Of a stretch of DNA of 64,000 nucleotides, positions 30,039 to 38,684 are shown piece after piece. Both the position numbers and the translations under genes were made by a program. The stretch is from Flavobacteriaceae bacterium. GTDB taxonomy: Bacteria > Bacteroidota > Bacteroidia > Flavobacteriales > Flavobacteriaceae. The stretch covers positions 1 to 64,000 of the forward strand of contig JABHSQ010000005.1 of NCBI GenBank assembly GCA_018669795.1. The letters are read 5' to 3'. Every line of letters begins with the position of its first letter. Position 1 is the first letter of the stretch. Under the pieces are notes generated by a model. That model was not told where the DNA came from. It did no database searches and was given only the letters and a program-made list of their open reading frames with translations.

Positions 30039-30332
30039 ATGGAACAGTTACAAAGTTTTTTTCCACTTATATTATTATTTTTGGTCATTTATCTATTTAT
30101 GATAAGACCACAAATGAAAAAGCAAAAGCAAGAGAAAAGTTTTGCAAATGAGCTTAAAAAGGGAGATAAAGTTATTACTAAAAGTGGAATGCATGCAAAA
30201 TTACTGGAACTTAATGATGACGGTACTTGTATTTTAGAATCTGCTGCAGGAAAAATGAAGTATGAAAGATCTGCTATTTCAATGGAGATGAGTAATAAAT
30301 TAAATGCTCCAGCTCCAGAAAAAAAGAAATAA
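30039..30332 (+). CDS. yajC: Preprotein translocase subunit YajC
   Basis: A small single-helix protein (97 aa) of the SecDF-YajC complex. The N-terminal membrane segment is FFPLILLFLVIYLFMIRPQMKKQK. The cytosolic part has LKKGDKVITKSGMHAKLLELNDD, the conserved YajC motif. It lies near the operon end, before a bidirectional terminator. Confidence 0.95.
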   Translation: MEQLQSFFPLILLFLVIYLFMIRPQMKKQKQEKSFANELKKGDKVITKSGMHAKLLELNDDGTCILESAAGKMKYERSAISMEMSNKLNAPAPEKKK

Positions 30333-30352
30333 CGTTAAAGCTATAATTATAT

Positions 30353-30389
30353 AAAAAAAACCTTTAGTTAATTCTAAAGGTTTTTTTTT
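30353..30389. terminator. Bidirectional terminator between yajC and pepT
   Basis: A8-CCTTTAG, a TTAATT loop, then CTAAAGG-T9. The stem is perfect and both flanks have the needed A/T tracts, so it can end both convergent transcripts. Confidence 0.85.
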
Positions 30390-30407
30390 GCTACTATTTT
30401 ATAAAAG

Positions 30408-31643
30408 CTATTGCTTAGCAACCAATTGCGCTATGTTAACAATAACTTCAATAGCTTTTTGCATGCTTTCAACAGGAACATATTCATACCTTCCGTGAAA
30501 ATTATGCCCACCAGCAAATATATTAGGACAAGGTAAACCCATATAACTTAATTGCGAGCCATCTGTTCCGCCTCTAATAGGCTTTATTAATGGTTTTATA
30601 TTAGCTTGAATCATCGCTTCTTCAGCAATTTTTACGATATACATGAACGGCTCAATTTTTTCACGCATATTAAAATATTGATCTTTAATTTCAACAGAAA
30701 TTACTTCTCTACCATATTGGGAGTTTAATTCTGCTGCGAGTTTATTAATTATATTTTTCCTTGCTTCAAAATGTGAGAGATCATGGTCTCTAATAATATA
30801 TTGTAATTTTGTTTCTTCTACAGCGCCATTCATATCATGTAAGTGGAAAAAACCTTCTCTCCCTTCGGTATGTTCTGGAGTTTCCATTTTAGGAAGTGAA
30901 TTGATAAACTGCGAAGCAATGTACATGCTGTTGATCAGCTTTCCTTTTGCATACCCTGGATGAACAATTTTCCCTTTTACCGTCACAACTGCGCCAGCTG
31001 CATTGAAATTTTCATATTCTAATTCACCAATTTGGCTCCCATCCATGGTATAAGCCCAATCCGCACCAAATTTTTTAACATCAAATTTATGTGCTCCTCT
31101 TCCAATCTCTTCATCTGGAGTAAAACCTACTTTTATAGTACCATGTTTTAATTCAGGATGATTAATTAAATATTCCATAGCAGAAATAATTTCTGTTATT
31201 CCTGCTTTATCATCTGCACCTAAAAGAGTTGTTCCGTCCGTAGTTATTAATGTTTGTCCTTTATAGAGCAGTAAGTCTTCAAAATAAGAAGGAGATAATA
31301 TGATGTCCTCTTCTTTATTCAAAATAATATCACTTCCATCATAATTTTCTATAATTTGTGGCTTTACATTAGCTCCAGTAAAATCTGGAGAGGTGTCAAA
31401 GTGAGATATAAAACCAATAATTGGTAGTTCCTTATCCGAATTACTAGGTAAAGTAGCCATGATATAGGAATTCTCATCTATAGAAACATCTTGCATTCCT
31501 ATATCTTTTAGTTCTGCTACCAAAGCATTTGCCAAATCCCATTGTTTATTCGTGCTTGGAGTGTTTTCGCTAGTTGGGTCACTTTCAGTATCTACTGTAA
31601 CATAGCTTACAAAACGGTCAATTAAGTATTGTTTTTCAATCAT
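30408..31643 (-). CDS. pepT: Peptidase T (tripeptide aminopeptidase)
   Basis: A cytosolic M20-family dizinc aminopeptidase that removes the N-terminal residue from tripeptides. The metal-site motifs are present in order: SHFDTSPDF (His), GADDKAG (bridging Asp), [10 protein letters not shown] (general-base Glu and Glu ligand), DGSQIG (Asp ligand) and the final His in [11 protein letters not shown]. The dimerisation domain is at about residues 205-315. The length (411 aa) is normal. It is divergent from pyrD across a palindrome. Confidence 0.95.
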   Translation of the reverse strand: MIEKQYLIDRFVSYVTVDTESDPTSENTPSTNKQWDLANALVAELKDIGMQDVSIDENSYIMATLPSNSDKELPIIGFISHFDTSPDFTGANVKPQIIENYDGSDIILNKEEDIILSPSYFEDLLLYKGQTLITTDGTTLLGADDKAGITEIISAMEYLINHPELKHGTIKVGFTPDEEIGRGAHKFDVKKFGADWAYTMDGSQIGELEYENFNAAGAVVTVKGKIVHPGYAKGKLINSMYIASQFINSLPKMETPEHTEGREGFFHLHDMNGAVEETKLQYIIRDHDLSHFEARKNIINKLAAELNSQYGREVISVEIKDQYFNMREKIEPFMYIVKIAEEAMIQANIKPLIKPIRGGTDGSQLSYMGLPCPNIFAGGHNFHGRYEYVPVESMQKAIEVIVNIAQLVAKQ

Positions 31644-31665
31644 TGCTTATTTTCTTAAAATCTAT

Positions 31666-31690
31666 AGTACAAAAATACTATTTTTGTACT
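31666..31690. promoter_or_regulatory. Perfect 25-base palindrome between pepT and pyrD
   Basis: AGTACAAAAATA, one base, then its exact complement TATTTTTGTACT. Each arm contains a -7 type box TATTTTTG reading outwards (31670-31677 on minus, 31679-31686 on plus), so back-to-back promoters or an operator are likely. No TTG is found at the usual -33 distance for either, which hints at an activator or a repressor site. Confidence 0.55.
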
Positions 31691-31703
31691 TCATATTTAT
31701 TCT

Positions 31704-32717
31704 ATGTATAAATTATTAATCAGACCTATCTTATTTCTTTTTGATCCAGAAAAAGTACATTATTTTTCTTTTTTTATGATTAGGATTTTCAATAGCATTG
31801 GATTTGGAGGTTTATTTAGAAGCCTTTTTCAAATTAAAAATAAAAAATTAGAAAGAGAATTATTTGGGATAAAATTTGCTAATCCAGTGGGACTTGCTGC
31901 TGGTTTTGATAAAAATGCTGATTTATATAAAGAATTATCAAACTTTGGTTTTGGTTTCATTGAAATAGGAACTATTACTCCAAAAAAACAAATTGGTAAT
32001 GAGAAAAAAAGATTATTTAGATTAAAAGATGATCAAGGTATTATTAATAGAATGGGATTTAATAATAACGGTGTAAAAGCTGCTGTTGAAAAATTAAAAT
32101 CCAATACCAATATAATTATTGGTGGTAATATTGGTAAAAATACCGAGACATTTCATGAAAAATATACGGAAGATTACTTAATATGCTTTAATGAGTTACA
32201 TTCTTATGTTGATTATTTTGTGTTAAATGTGAGCTGTCCAAATGTATCTAGTCATGCAAAGTTAAATGACAAAGATTATCTGGAAGAATTAATTACTGCT
32301 GTTCAAAAGGCAAACAAAGCTTTTGAAAAACAAAAGCCGATACTATTAAAAATAGCACCCGATTTAAATGATAGCCAATTAGATGAAATAATTGAATTGG
32401 TTAAAATCACTTCTATAGATGGGGTAATCGCTTCAAATACATCCATTGCGAGGGATAAGTTAATTTCAGAAAATAAAAAACAAATGGGTGGTTTAAGTGG
32501 AAAGCCAATTACTGATAAATCCACAGAAGTCATTCGTTATTTGCATATAAACAGCAATGGTTCATTTCCAATTATAGGAGTTGGAGGGATTCATTCAGAA
32601 AAAGATGCAATGGATAAGTTGAATGCTGGAGCTCGTTTAGTTCAACTTTATACGGGTTTTATTTATGAAGGACCAGGACTTGTAAAAAGAATAAATAAAG
32701 CCATATTAAAGGGATGA
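31704..32717 (+). CDS. pyrD: Dihydroorotate dehydrogenase (class 2, quinone-dependent)
   Basis: Oxidises dihydroorotate to orotate, passing electrons to menaquinone at the membrane. The N-terminal helical extension (about residues 1-45: [23 protein letters not shown]) and the core [23 protein letters not shown] and NRMGFNNNG are class 2. The FMN-binding C-terminal half includes SLGG-type [13 protein letters not shown] and GVGGI. The active-site motif is NVSCPN, with cysteine where class 2 enzymes usually have serine (NxSSPN). The length (337 aa) is normal. It overlaps the next gene by four bases (ATGA). Confidence 0.92.
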   Translation: MYKLLIRPILFLFDPEKVHYFSFFMIRIFNSIGFGGLFRSLFQIKNKKLERELFGIKFANPVGLAAGFDKNADLYKELSNFGFGFIEIGTITPKKQIGNEKKRLFRLKDDQGIINRMGFNNNGVKAAVEKLKSNTNIIIGGNIGKNTETFHEKYTEDYLICFNELHSYVDYFVLNVSCPNVSSHAKLNDKDYLEELITAVQKANKAFEKQKPILLKIAPDLNDSQLDEIIELVKITSIDGVIASNTSIARDKLISENKKQMGGLSGKPITDKSTEVIRYLHINSNGSFPIIGVGGIHSEKDAMDKLNAGARLVQLYTGFIYEGPGLVKRINKAILKG

Positions 32718-33328
32718 TAGAAAGTTTGATTTCATTTTCTATTGCCACTTTTTTTTTAGCATTAAGCCCAGGTCCCGATAACCTTTATGTTATATCACAA
32801 TCTTTGGCAAATGGCCCTAAAAGTGGTATTGCTACTACTATTGGTTTGATAAGTGGTTGTATCGTTCATACTACTTTATTGGCCTTTGGAATATCTGCAA
32901 TTATAGTTGCTTCGGGAACATTTTTTTATGGATTAAAACTTATAGGTGCTTGCTATTTATTATTCTTGGCTTATAAAGTTTATAGAAGTAACGCACATGT
33001 CGATTTAAAAAATAAAGTCTCAAAAAAAACATATTTGCAACTCTTTAAGCAAGGTGTGATTATGAATTTAATAAATCCAAAAGTCTTAATATTTTTTCTT
33101 GCTTTTTTTCCTGGGTTTTTGTGGGATGAATTTCAAAACACCATTTATCAGTTTTTTGTTTTGGGTATTGTATTTATGACTATTTCATTTGTCGTATTTA
33201 GTAGTTTAGCAATTTTGGCAGGATATATATCTGCGGCATTAAATAAAAATAAAAATATTTCTATTTTATTAAAATGGATTCAAGTAATTGTTTTTATTGG
33301 TATTGCGGTATTTATTTTGATTACTTAA
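32714..33328 (+). CDS. LysE family amino-acid exporter
   Basis: A 204-aa membrane protein with about six helices and the family signature near the N-terminus ([30 protein letters not shown]), followed by [13 protein letters not shown]. LysE/RhtB proteins export amino acids; the substrate is not predictable. The start ATG overlaps the pyrD stop (ATGA), so translation is coupled. Confidence 0.92.
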   Translation: MIESLISFSIATFFLALSPGPDNLYVISQSLANGPKSGIATTIGLISGCIVHTTLLAFGISAIIVASGTFFYGLKLIGACYLLFLAYKVYRSNAHVDLKNKVSKKTYLQLFKQGVIMNLINPKVLIFFLAFFPGFLWDEFQNTIYQFFVLGIVFMTISFVVFSSLAILAGYISAALNKNKNISILLKWIQVIVFIGIAVFILIT

Positions 33329-33365
33329 TTTTTTATATATTTAAAAAATACATCAAAGGAATTCT

Positions 33366-33373
33366 TATCTTTG
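33366..33373 (+). promoter_or_regulatory. Possible -7 box before HMG-CoA lyase
   Basis: TATCTTTG fits TAnnTTTG but ends five bases before the ATG at 33378, which would give an almost leaderless message. No -33 TTG is seen. Weak. Confidence 0.25.
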
Positions 33374-33377
33374 AGTA

Positions 33378-34241
33378 ATGCAAAATGTAAAAATTATAGA
33401 GTGCCCAAGAGATGCAATGCAAGGAGTTCGAGATTGGATTCCTACTAAAGAAAAAGCACAATTCATTCAATCATTATTAGACTGTGGATTTGATACTATT
33501 GATTTTGGTAGTTTTGTGTCTCCTAAAGCAATACCTCAAATGAAAGATACTTCAGAGTTGCTTTCACTTTTAGATGTATCCAGTACAGAAAGCCAATTAT
33601 TGGCAATTGTTGCCAATATAAGAGGAGCAAAAGATGCTGTAAAGTATGATCAAATAGATTATTTAGGGTATCCTTTTTCTATTTCTGAAAACTTTCAGAT
33701 GAGAAATACTCATAAAACAATTGCTCAGTCTATTGAAACGTTAAAAGAAATTTTAAACCTTGCAGATTCAAAAAATAAAAAAGTAGTGGCCTATCTTTCT
33801 ATGGGATTCGGAAATCCTTATGGAGATCCTTGGAGTATTGATATTGTTGAAGAATGGACAGAAAAGTTATCCAATATGGGAATTAAGATTCTTTCATTAA
33901 GTGATACTGTAGGTTCTTCGACCCCAGAGATTATTACTTATTTATTTTCAGAATTAATCACAAAATATCCTAGCATTGAGTTTGGTGCTCATTTACATAC
34001 CACCACTACAAAATGGAAAGAAAAAGTTTCAGCTGCATATCTAGCTGGCTGCAGAAGATTTGATGGAGCTATTCAAGGATTTGGAGGTTGCCCTATGGCA
34101 AAAGATGATTTAACTGGTAATATGCCTACCGAAAAAATATTGAGCTATTTTGCTGCAGAAAAAGTGAATACAAATGTCAATTCAATCTCTTTTGAAAATG
34201 CTTATAAGGAAGCTTCTAAAATATTTAATAAGTATCATTAA
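33378..34241 (+). CDS. Hydroxymethylglutaryl-CoA lyase
   Basis: Cleaves HMG-CoA to acetoacetate and acetyl-CoA, the last step of leucine breakdown. The TIM barrel begins VKIIECPRDAMQGVRDW (catalytic Arg and metal-ligand Asp), has the metal-binding HxH in FGAHLHTTT (about residue 210), and the catalytic-cysteine loop GFGGCPMAKDDLTGN near residue 240. The length (287 aa) is normal. No mevalonate or leucine operon surrounds it. Note that an HMG-CoA synthase exists in this window only as a remnant (7.5 kb). Confidence 0.92.
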   Translation: MQNVKIIECPRDAMQGVRDWIPTKEKAQFIQSLLDCGFDTIDFGSFVSPKAIPQMKDTSELLSLLDVSSTESQLLAIVANIRGAKDAVKYDQIDYLGYPFSISENFQMRNTHKTIAQSIETLKEILNLADSKNKKVVAYLSMGFGNPYGDPWSIDIVEEWTEKLSNMGIKILSLSDTVGSSTPEIITYLFSELITKYPSIEFGAHLHTTTTKWKEKVSAAYLAGCRRFDGAIQGFGGCPMAKDDLTGNMPTEKILSYFAAEKVNTNVNSISFENAYKEASKIFNKYH

Positions 34242-34256
34242 TTAATCTATAAACGA

Positions 34257-35774
34257 ATGAGAAACCAATTTTTTTTATTGTTGCTTTTATTGATAACTTT
34301 TTTTAGTTGTAAAGAAAATAAAGCAGATAATGAGATTACATTTAAGTTTATTCAGGTGAACGATGTCTATGAAATTGCCCCTTTAGGCGGAGGAGAATTT
34401 GGAGGTATGGCAAGAGTTGCTCACGTAAGTGATTCAATAAAAAAAGAAACTCCAAATACCTTTTTGTTGATGGCAGGTGATTTTTTAAACCCCTCTTTAT
34501 TAGGAACCATTAAAATTGATGGTGAACGTATTAGTGGTAAACAAATGATTGAAGTTATGAATGCCATGAATTTTGATTTGGTAACTTTTGGAAATCACGA
34601 ATTCGATATAAAAGAAGAAGAATTACAAAAAAGATTAAACGAATCAACTTTCCCTTGGATGTCTTCCAATACTCGTCATGTCAGTGATGATAATACTTCT
34701 TTTTTTAAAGTTCAAAAAGAGGATGATACCACTTCTGTTGCAGATACTTATACTATAAATATAAAAGGCGCGAATGGAAAAGAAATGAAAATTGGTTTTT
34801 TAGGAGTGACTTTGCCATCGAATTCAAAAGACTTTGTCTATTATGGAGATATGTATTCTGAATCTGAAAGAGCTTACAGCGAATTAAAAAACAAAGTAGA
34901 TCTAGTTTTTGGTTTAACCCATTTAGAAATTGAACAAGATATAGAATTATTAAAAATAATTCCAGAAATACCACTAATAATAGGAGGTCACGATCATAAT
35001 TCCATGTCTATTTCTGTTGGAAAATCAAAAATAACAAAAGCAGATGCAAATGCTAAAACCATTTACATACACACGCTGGTTTATAATATTAAAACTAAAG
35101 ACGTAGTAATAGATTCAGAATTATTTTTTATTAATAGAAAGATAGCTTCAAAACCAGAAGTAGCAACTATAGTTAATAAATGGTTAGGTATTTTAAATTC
35201 AAAAATAAAAGAAATAATAAAAGATCCCAATGAAGTTATTTTTATTACAAATGAACCCTTAGATGGTAATGACAATGCAAATAGAGGAGTGCAAACTAAT
35301 TTGGGAGGTGTAATTACAGAAGCGATGGCTTGGTCCTATAGTTATGAGGTAGATGCAGCATTGGTAAACGGAGGTTCCATTAGAATTGATGATATGCTGC
35401 CTAATCGTCTATCTAGTGTAGATATTTTTAGAACTTTACCTTTTGGGGGCGGAATTTTAAAAGTAGCTATAAAAGGAATGTTATTGAAAGAAGTATTGGA
35501 TTATGGTAAATCTAAGCGAGGAACAGGAGTTTATTTACAACGTTTTAACATAACTGAAGGAGCACAAGATGAATGGTTAATAGCTGGAGAAGCGATCGAC
35601 TTAAATAAAACTTATAAAGTTGCCTTAAGTGATTTTTTATTGAAAGGATACGATATTCCTTTTTTAACACCAGAAAATGAAGGAATCACATCTGTTTACA
35701 AACCTTTAAAAGTTGAAATACCTTTTGATATTCGAAAAGCAGTAATATTATATTTAAAATCATTAAACGATTAA
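34257..35774 (+). CDS. 5'-nucleotidase / metallophosphoesterase lipoprotein (UshA-like)
   Basis: A lipoprotein signal (MRNQFFLLLLLLITFFSC) precedes a calcineurin-like metallophosphatase domain (about residues 25-260), with the metal motifs LMAGDF, GNHEFD and GGHDHNS. A 5'-nucleotidase C-terminal domain follows (about 330-480, NGGSIRIDD and FGGGILKVAIKG). The usual first metal motif D-x-H reads QVNDVYE here, so the His is replaced by Tyr. It likely releases phosphate from periplasmic nucleotides. It is followed by the haem-binding gene two bases on, an operon pair. Confidence 0.9.
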   Translation: MRNQFFLLLLLLITFFSCKENKADNEITFKFIQVNDVYEIAPLGGGEFGGMARVAHVSDSIKKETPNTFLLMAGDFLNPSLLGTIKIDGERISGKQMIEVMNAMNFDLVTFGNHEFDIKEEELQKRLNESTFPWMSSNTRHVSDDNTSFFKVQKEDDTTSVADTYTINIKGANGKEMKIGFLGVTLPSNSKDFVYYGDMYSESERAYSELKNKVDLVFGLTHLEIEQDIELLKIIPEIPLIIGGHDHNSMSISVGKSKITKADANAKTIYIHTLVYNIKTKDVVIDSELFFINRKIASKPEVATIVNKWLGILNSKIKEIIKDPNEVIFITNEPLDGNDNANRGVQTNLGGVITEAMAWSYSYEVDAALVNGGSIRIDDMLPNRLSSVDIFRTLPFGGGILKVAIKGMLLKEVLDYGKSKRGTGVYLQRFNITEGAQDEWLIAGEAIDLNKTYKVALSDFLLKGYDIPFLTPENEGITSVYKPLKVEIPFDIRKAVILYLKSLND

Positions 35775-35776
35775 TT

Positions 35777-36253
35777 ATGAATAAAACATTAAAATTTATA
35801 GGATTATTATTATTGCTTGTTTTCGTTGTAATGCAGTTTGTACAGCCTGAAAAAAATAAAGGAGGAACGGAAGGAATTGCAGCATTTATAAACGATACTA
35901 AGCCATCTGACGATGTGTTTATGATTTTAAAACAAAACTGTTTTGATTGCCATTCAGATTCAACAAAATATCCTTGGTATGCTGAGGTTGCACCGATATC
36001 TTATTGGTTAGCAGATCATGTTAAAGAAGCTAAAGGAGATTTTAATATGTCTGCCTGGGAAACGTATTCTACAAAAAAGAAAGACCATAAATTAGAAGAA
36101 CTTATTGAAGAAGTAGAAGGAGATGAAATGCCATTAGAATCTTATGCTTGGATACACGGTAAGCTTTCTAAAGAAGATCAAGAAAAACTCATTCAGTGGG
36201 CAAATTTGGCTAGAATTAAATACCAAGATGAATTAAAGGTTTCTTATAAGTAG
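35777..36253 (+). CDS. Haem-binding (Haem_bd) domain protein
   Basis: A 158-aa protein with an N-terminal membrane anchor or signal (about residues 5-21: LKFIGLLLLLVFVVMQFVQP) and a cytochrome c-like motif CFDCH near residue 55. The family segment HSDSTKYPWYAEVAPISYWLADHVKEAKG follows. It binds one covalent c-type haem in the periplasm. The electron partner is unknown. It begins two bases after the 5'-nucleotidase stop. Confidence 0.9.
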   Translation: MNKTLKFIGLLLLLVFVVMQFVQPEKNKGGTEGIAAFINDTKPSDDVFMILKQNCFDCHSDSTKYPWYAEVAPISYWLADHVKEAKGDFNMSAWETYSTKKKDHKLEELIEEVEGDEMPLESYAWIHGKLSKEDQEKLIQWANLARIKYQDELKVSYK

Positions 36254-36260
36254 CTGATAT

Positions 36261-36293
36261 CTAAATTAAAAAATAAAATATTTTTTAATTTAG
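36261..36293 (+). terminator. AT-only hairpin, possible terminator after the haem-binding gene
   Basis: CTAAATTAAAAAAT and ATTTTTTAATTTAG are perfect 14-base complements around a 5-base loop. It is nearly all AT, so a weak terminator. It is the only structure in the 277-base gap before guaB; the rest of the gap (36294-36530) shows no gene and no full promoter consensus. Confidence 0.4.
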
Positions 36294-36530
36294 AATCCTT
36301 TTTCTAAATCATATTAATTTTTGTTGAAATTTATTTTATTTGTGAAGGAAGTCTTTTCGTGAAATGTATTGTTGCAGTTTTTGGGATTATAACAACAGGT
36401 GTATTTTAATAACATCTTTTTCTATTTTATTACAATTATTTAAAAAGGAAAAATAGTCAACTATTTGTAGTATATTTACATGCAATTATTAAGTGACCAT
36501 ATCTACAAACGGAAAATAATTTTAATTGCA

Positions 36531-38003
36531 ATGAACGCACACAATAACAAGATTTTAGGAGAAGGATTAACATACGATGATGTATTGTTAGTACCTGCTT
36601 ATTCAGAAGTTTTACCTCGTGAAGTATCAATAAGCACTAAATTTACTCGAAACATTACCTTAAATATCCCTTTATTATCAGCTGCCATGGATACCGTTAC
36701 AGAAAGTGCGATGGCAATGGCAATGGCTCGTGAAGGTGGAATAGGAGTGCTACATAAAAACATGAGTATTGAAGCACAAGCTGCTGAGGTAAGAAAAGTT
36801 AAAAGATCGGAGAGTGGTATGATCATCGATCCAGTTACACTTCCTGAAACTGCGACTATTGGTGACGCTCAAAATACAATGCGTGAATATGGTATTGGAG
36901 GAATTCCAATTATCGACGATCAAAATAGATTAATAGGTATTGTAACTAATAGGGATTTGCGTTTTGAAAAAGACTATAAAAAATCATTGTCAAAGGTGAT
37001 GACTTCTGAAAATTTAGTAACCGTAAGTAAAGGAACTTCTTTAGCAGAAGCAGAAATTATATTACAAAAAAATAAAATTGAAAAACTTCCTGTTGTTAGT
37101 GAAGACAATACTTTATTAGGTTTAATAACCTTTAGAGATATTACTAAAGTTACTCAAAAACCAATTGCGAATAAAGATTGTTTTGGAAGGTTAAGAGTTG
37201 CAGCAGCAATAGGCGTTACTGCAGATGCAGTTGAAAGAACACAAGCATTAGTCAATGCTCAAGTTGATGCTGTTATCATTGATACTGCTCATGGTCATAC
37301 AAAAGGAGTAGTCGTTGTGTTGAAAAAAATTAAAAAGCAATTTCCTGAATTGGATGTAGTAGTTGGAAATATTGCAACTGCTGAGGCTGCAAAATATTTA
37401 GTTAATGCAGGAGCAGATGCAGTTAAAGTTGGGATTGGGCCTGGTTCCATTTGTACAACACGTATTATTGCTGGTGTTGGATTTCCTCAATTTTCTGCAG
37501 TTTTAGAAGTAGCTGCAGCCCTAAAAGGAACTGGAGTTCCTGTTATAGCAGATGGAGGTGTTCGTTATACAGGTGATATTGTCAAGGCAATTGCTGCAGG
37601 AGCAGATTGTGTGATGTTAGGTTCATTATTAGCTGGCACTAAAGAATCACCAGGCGAAACAATTATCTATGAAGGAAGAAAATTTAAATCATATCGTGGA
37701 ATGGGTTCTGTAGAAGCAATGAAACAAGGATCTAAAGATCGTTATTTCCAAGATGTTGAGGATGATATTACAAAGCTTGTTCCTGAAGGTATAGTTGGTA
37801 GAGTTCCTTATAAAGGAGAACTTTTAGAAAGTATGACTCAGTTTATTGGTGGATTAAGAGCCGGAATGGGTTATTGTGGAGCAAAGGATGTAGAAGCGTT
37901 AAAGGAATCTGCTAAGTTTGTGAAAATTACAGCTTCTGGGATAAAAGAAAGCCACCCACATAATGTTACCATTACAAAGGAGGCTCCTAATTATTCTAGA
38001 TAA
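36531..38003 (+). CDS. guaB: IMP dehydrogenase
   Basis: Oxidises IMP to XMP with NAD+, the step before GuaA. It has two tandem CBS domains inserted in the barrel (about residues 95-210), the catalytic-cysteine loop [10 protein letters not shown] (about residue 305) and the flap [10 protein letters not shown] preferred the ATG at 36531 ([20 protein letters not shown]) to 36480, because the upstream 17 residues do not resemble the family. The length (490 aa) is normal. It is convergent with the OmpH-like gene, 13 bases apart. Confidence 0.97.
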   Translation: MNAHNNKILGEGLTYDDVLLVPAYSEVLPREVSISTKFTRNITLNIPLLSAAMDTVTESAMAMAMAREGGIGVLHKNMSIEAQAAEVRKVKRSESGMIIDPVTLPETATIGDAQNTMREYGIGGIPIIDDQNRLIGIVTNRDLRFEKDYKKSLSKVMTSENLVTVSKGTSLAEAEIILQKNKIEKLPVVSEDNTLLGLITFRDITKVTQKPIANKDCFGRLRVAAAIGVTADAVERTQALVNAQVDAVIIDTAHGHTKGVVVVLKKIKKQFPELDVVVGNIATAEAAKYLVNAGADAVKVGIGPGSICTTRIIAGVGFPQFSAVLEVAAALKGTGVPVIADGGVRYTGDIVKAIAAGADCVMLGSLLAGTKESPGETIIYEGRKFKSYRGMGSVEAMKQGSKDRYFQDVEDDITKLVPEGIVGRVPYKGELLESMTQFIGGLRAGMGYCGAKDVEALKESAKFVKITASGIKESHPHNVTITKEAPNYSR

Positions 38004-38016
38004 ATAAAGATATTTA

Positions 38017-38529
38017 CTATTCTTGAGGAATAGGCAATCCCATTTTTTTCATTACTTTAATAGTAAGATCCATTTTTGGATCTAGATATACTATATTGTT
38101 ATTGATTGTAAATACTTGCGTAAAGCTTTCTTCTTTAGAAACAGCATTTAGACTTTCACCAATCATCTGATAAAGAGGCTGAATTAATTCATCTTGTTTT
38201 AGTTGAATTAACTTATTTGAATTTTGCTGAAACTTTTTAATATCGTTTTCTAAAGCAATTATTTCACTTTGTTTTTCTTTTTTAATAGCTTCACTATAAG
38301 TGCTTTCATTTTGTTGGTAAGAATCTACCAATGTTTGAAACGTGTTTATTTTTAATTTAGATTGGCTTTCTAGGTCCTTATTATAGGATGTTACATCAGC
38401 CCTTACTTGTTCTAATTCTGGCATAGCTGATATTATATACTCAACATCAACAGTTCCAACTTTTGTTTGTGCATTTAATTGAATGCTAAAAATAATTACA
38501 ATGACTAAAAAGATATTTAATTTATTCAT
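38017..38529 (-). CDS. OmpH / Skp-like periplasmic chaperone
   Basis: A signal peptide (ending LNAQ) precedes a 150-residue, strongly coiled-coil protein. It starts with the family strand KVGTVDVEYIISAMPELEQV, has long charged helices in the middle (about 50-115), and a conserved end (YLDPKMDLTIKVMKKMGLPIP). Skp-type proteins escort outer-membrane proteins across the periplasm. It is divergent from the run of PPIase genes that should serve the same pathway. Confidence 0.9.
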   Translation of the reverse strand: MNKLNIFLVIVIIFSIQLNAQTKVGTVDVEYIISAMPELEQVRADVTSYNKDLESQSKLKINTFQTLVDSYQQNESTYSEAIKKEKQSEIIALENDIKKFQQNSNKLIQLKQDELIQPLYQMIGESLNAVSKEESFTQVFTINNNIVYLDPKMDLTIKVMKKMGLPIPQE

Positions 38530-38620
38530 AATGTTTTTTTAATTTTGGCTAATATACAAGTTAAAGAAAAATAAAACCAAAAAAACAGTTAATTCTTAAG
38601 TAAAGCTTAACAGAAAGCTA

Positions 38621-38651
38621 TTTGCTTAAAGCTATATTTTTATTACATTTG
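38621..38651 (+). promoter_or_regulatory. Promoter of the periplasmic PPIase operon
   Basis: TTTG (38621-38624), 19 bases, then TACATTTG (38644-38651). The start point near 38657 is about 28 bases before the ATG at 38685. Confidence 0.65.
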
Positions 38652-38684
38652 CTCCGTTTTTAATACTCACCATAATCTATAAAA

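Noticed and set aside
36480-36530. Upstream ATG for guaB at 36480
   Set aside because: The extra 17 residues do not resemble the IMP dehydrogenase N-terminus; ATG 36531 fits better.
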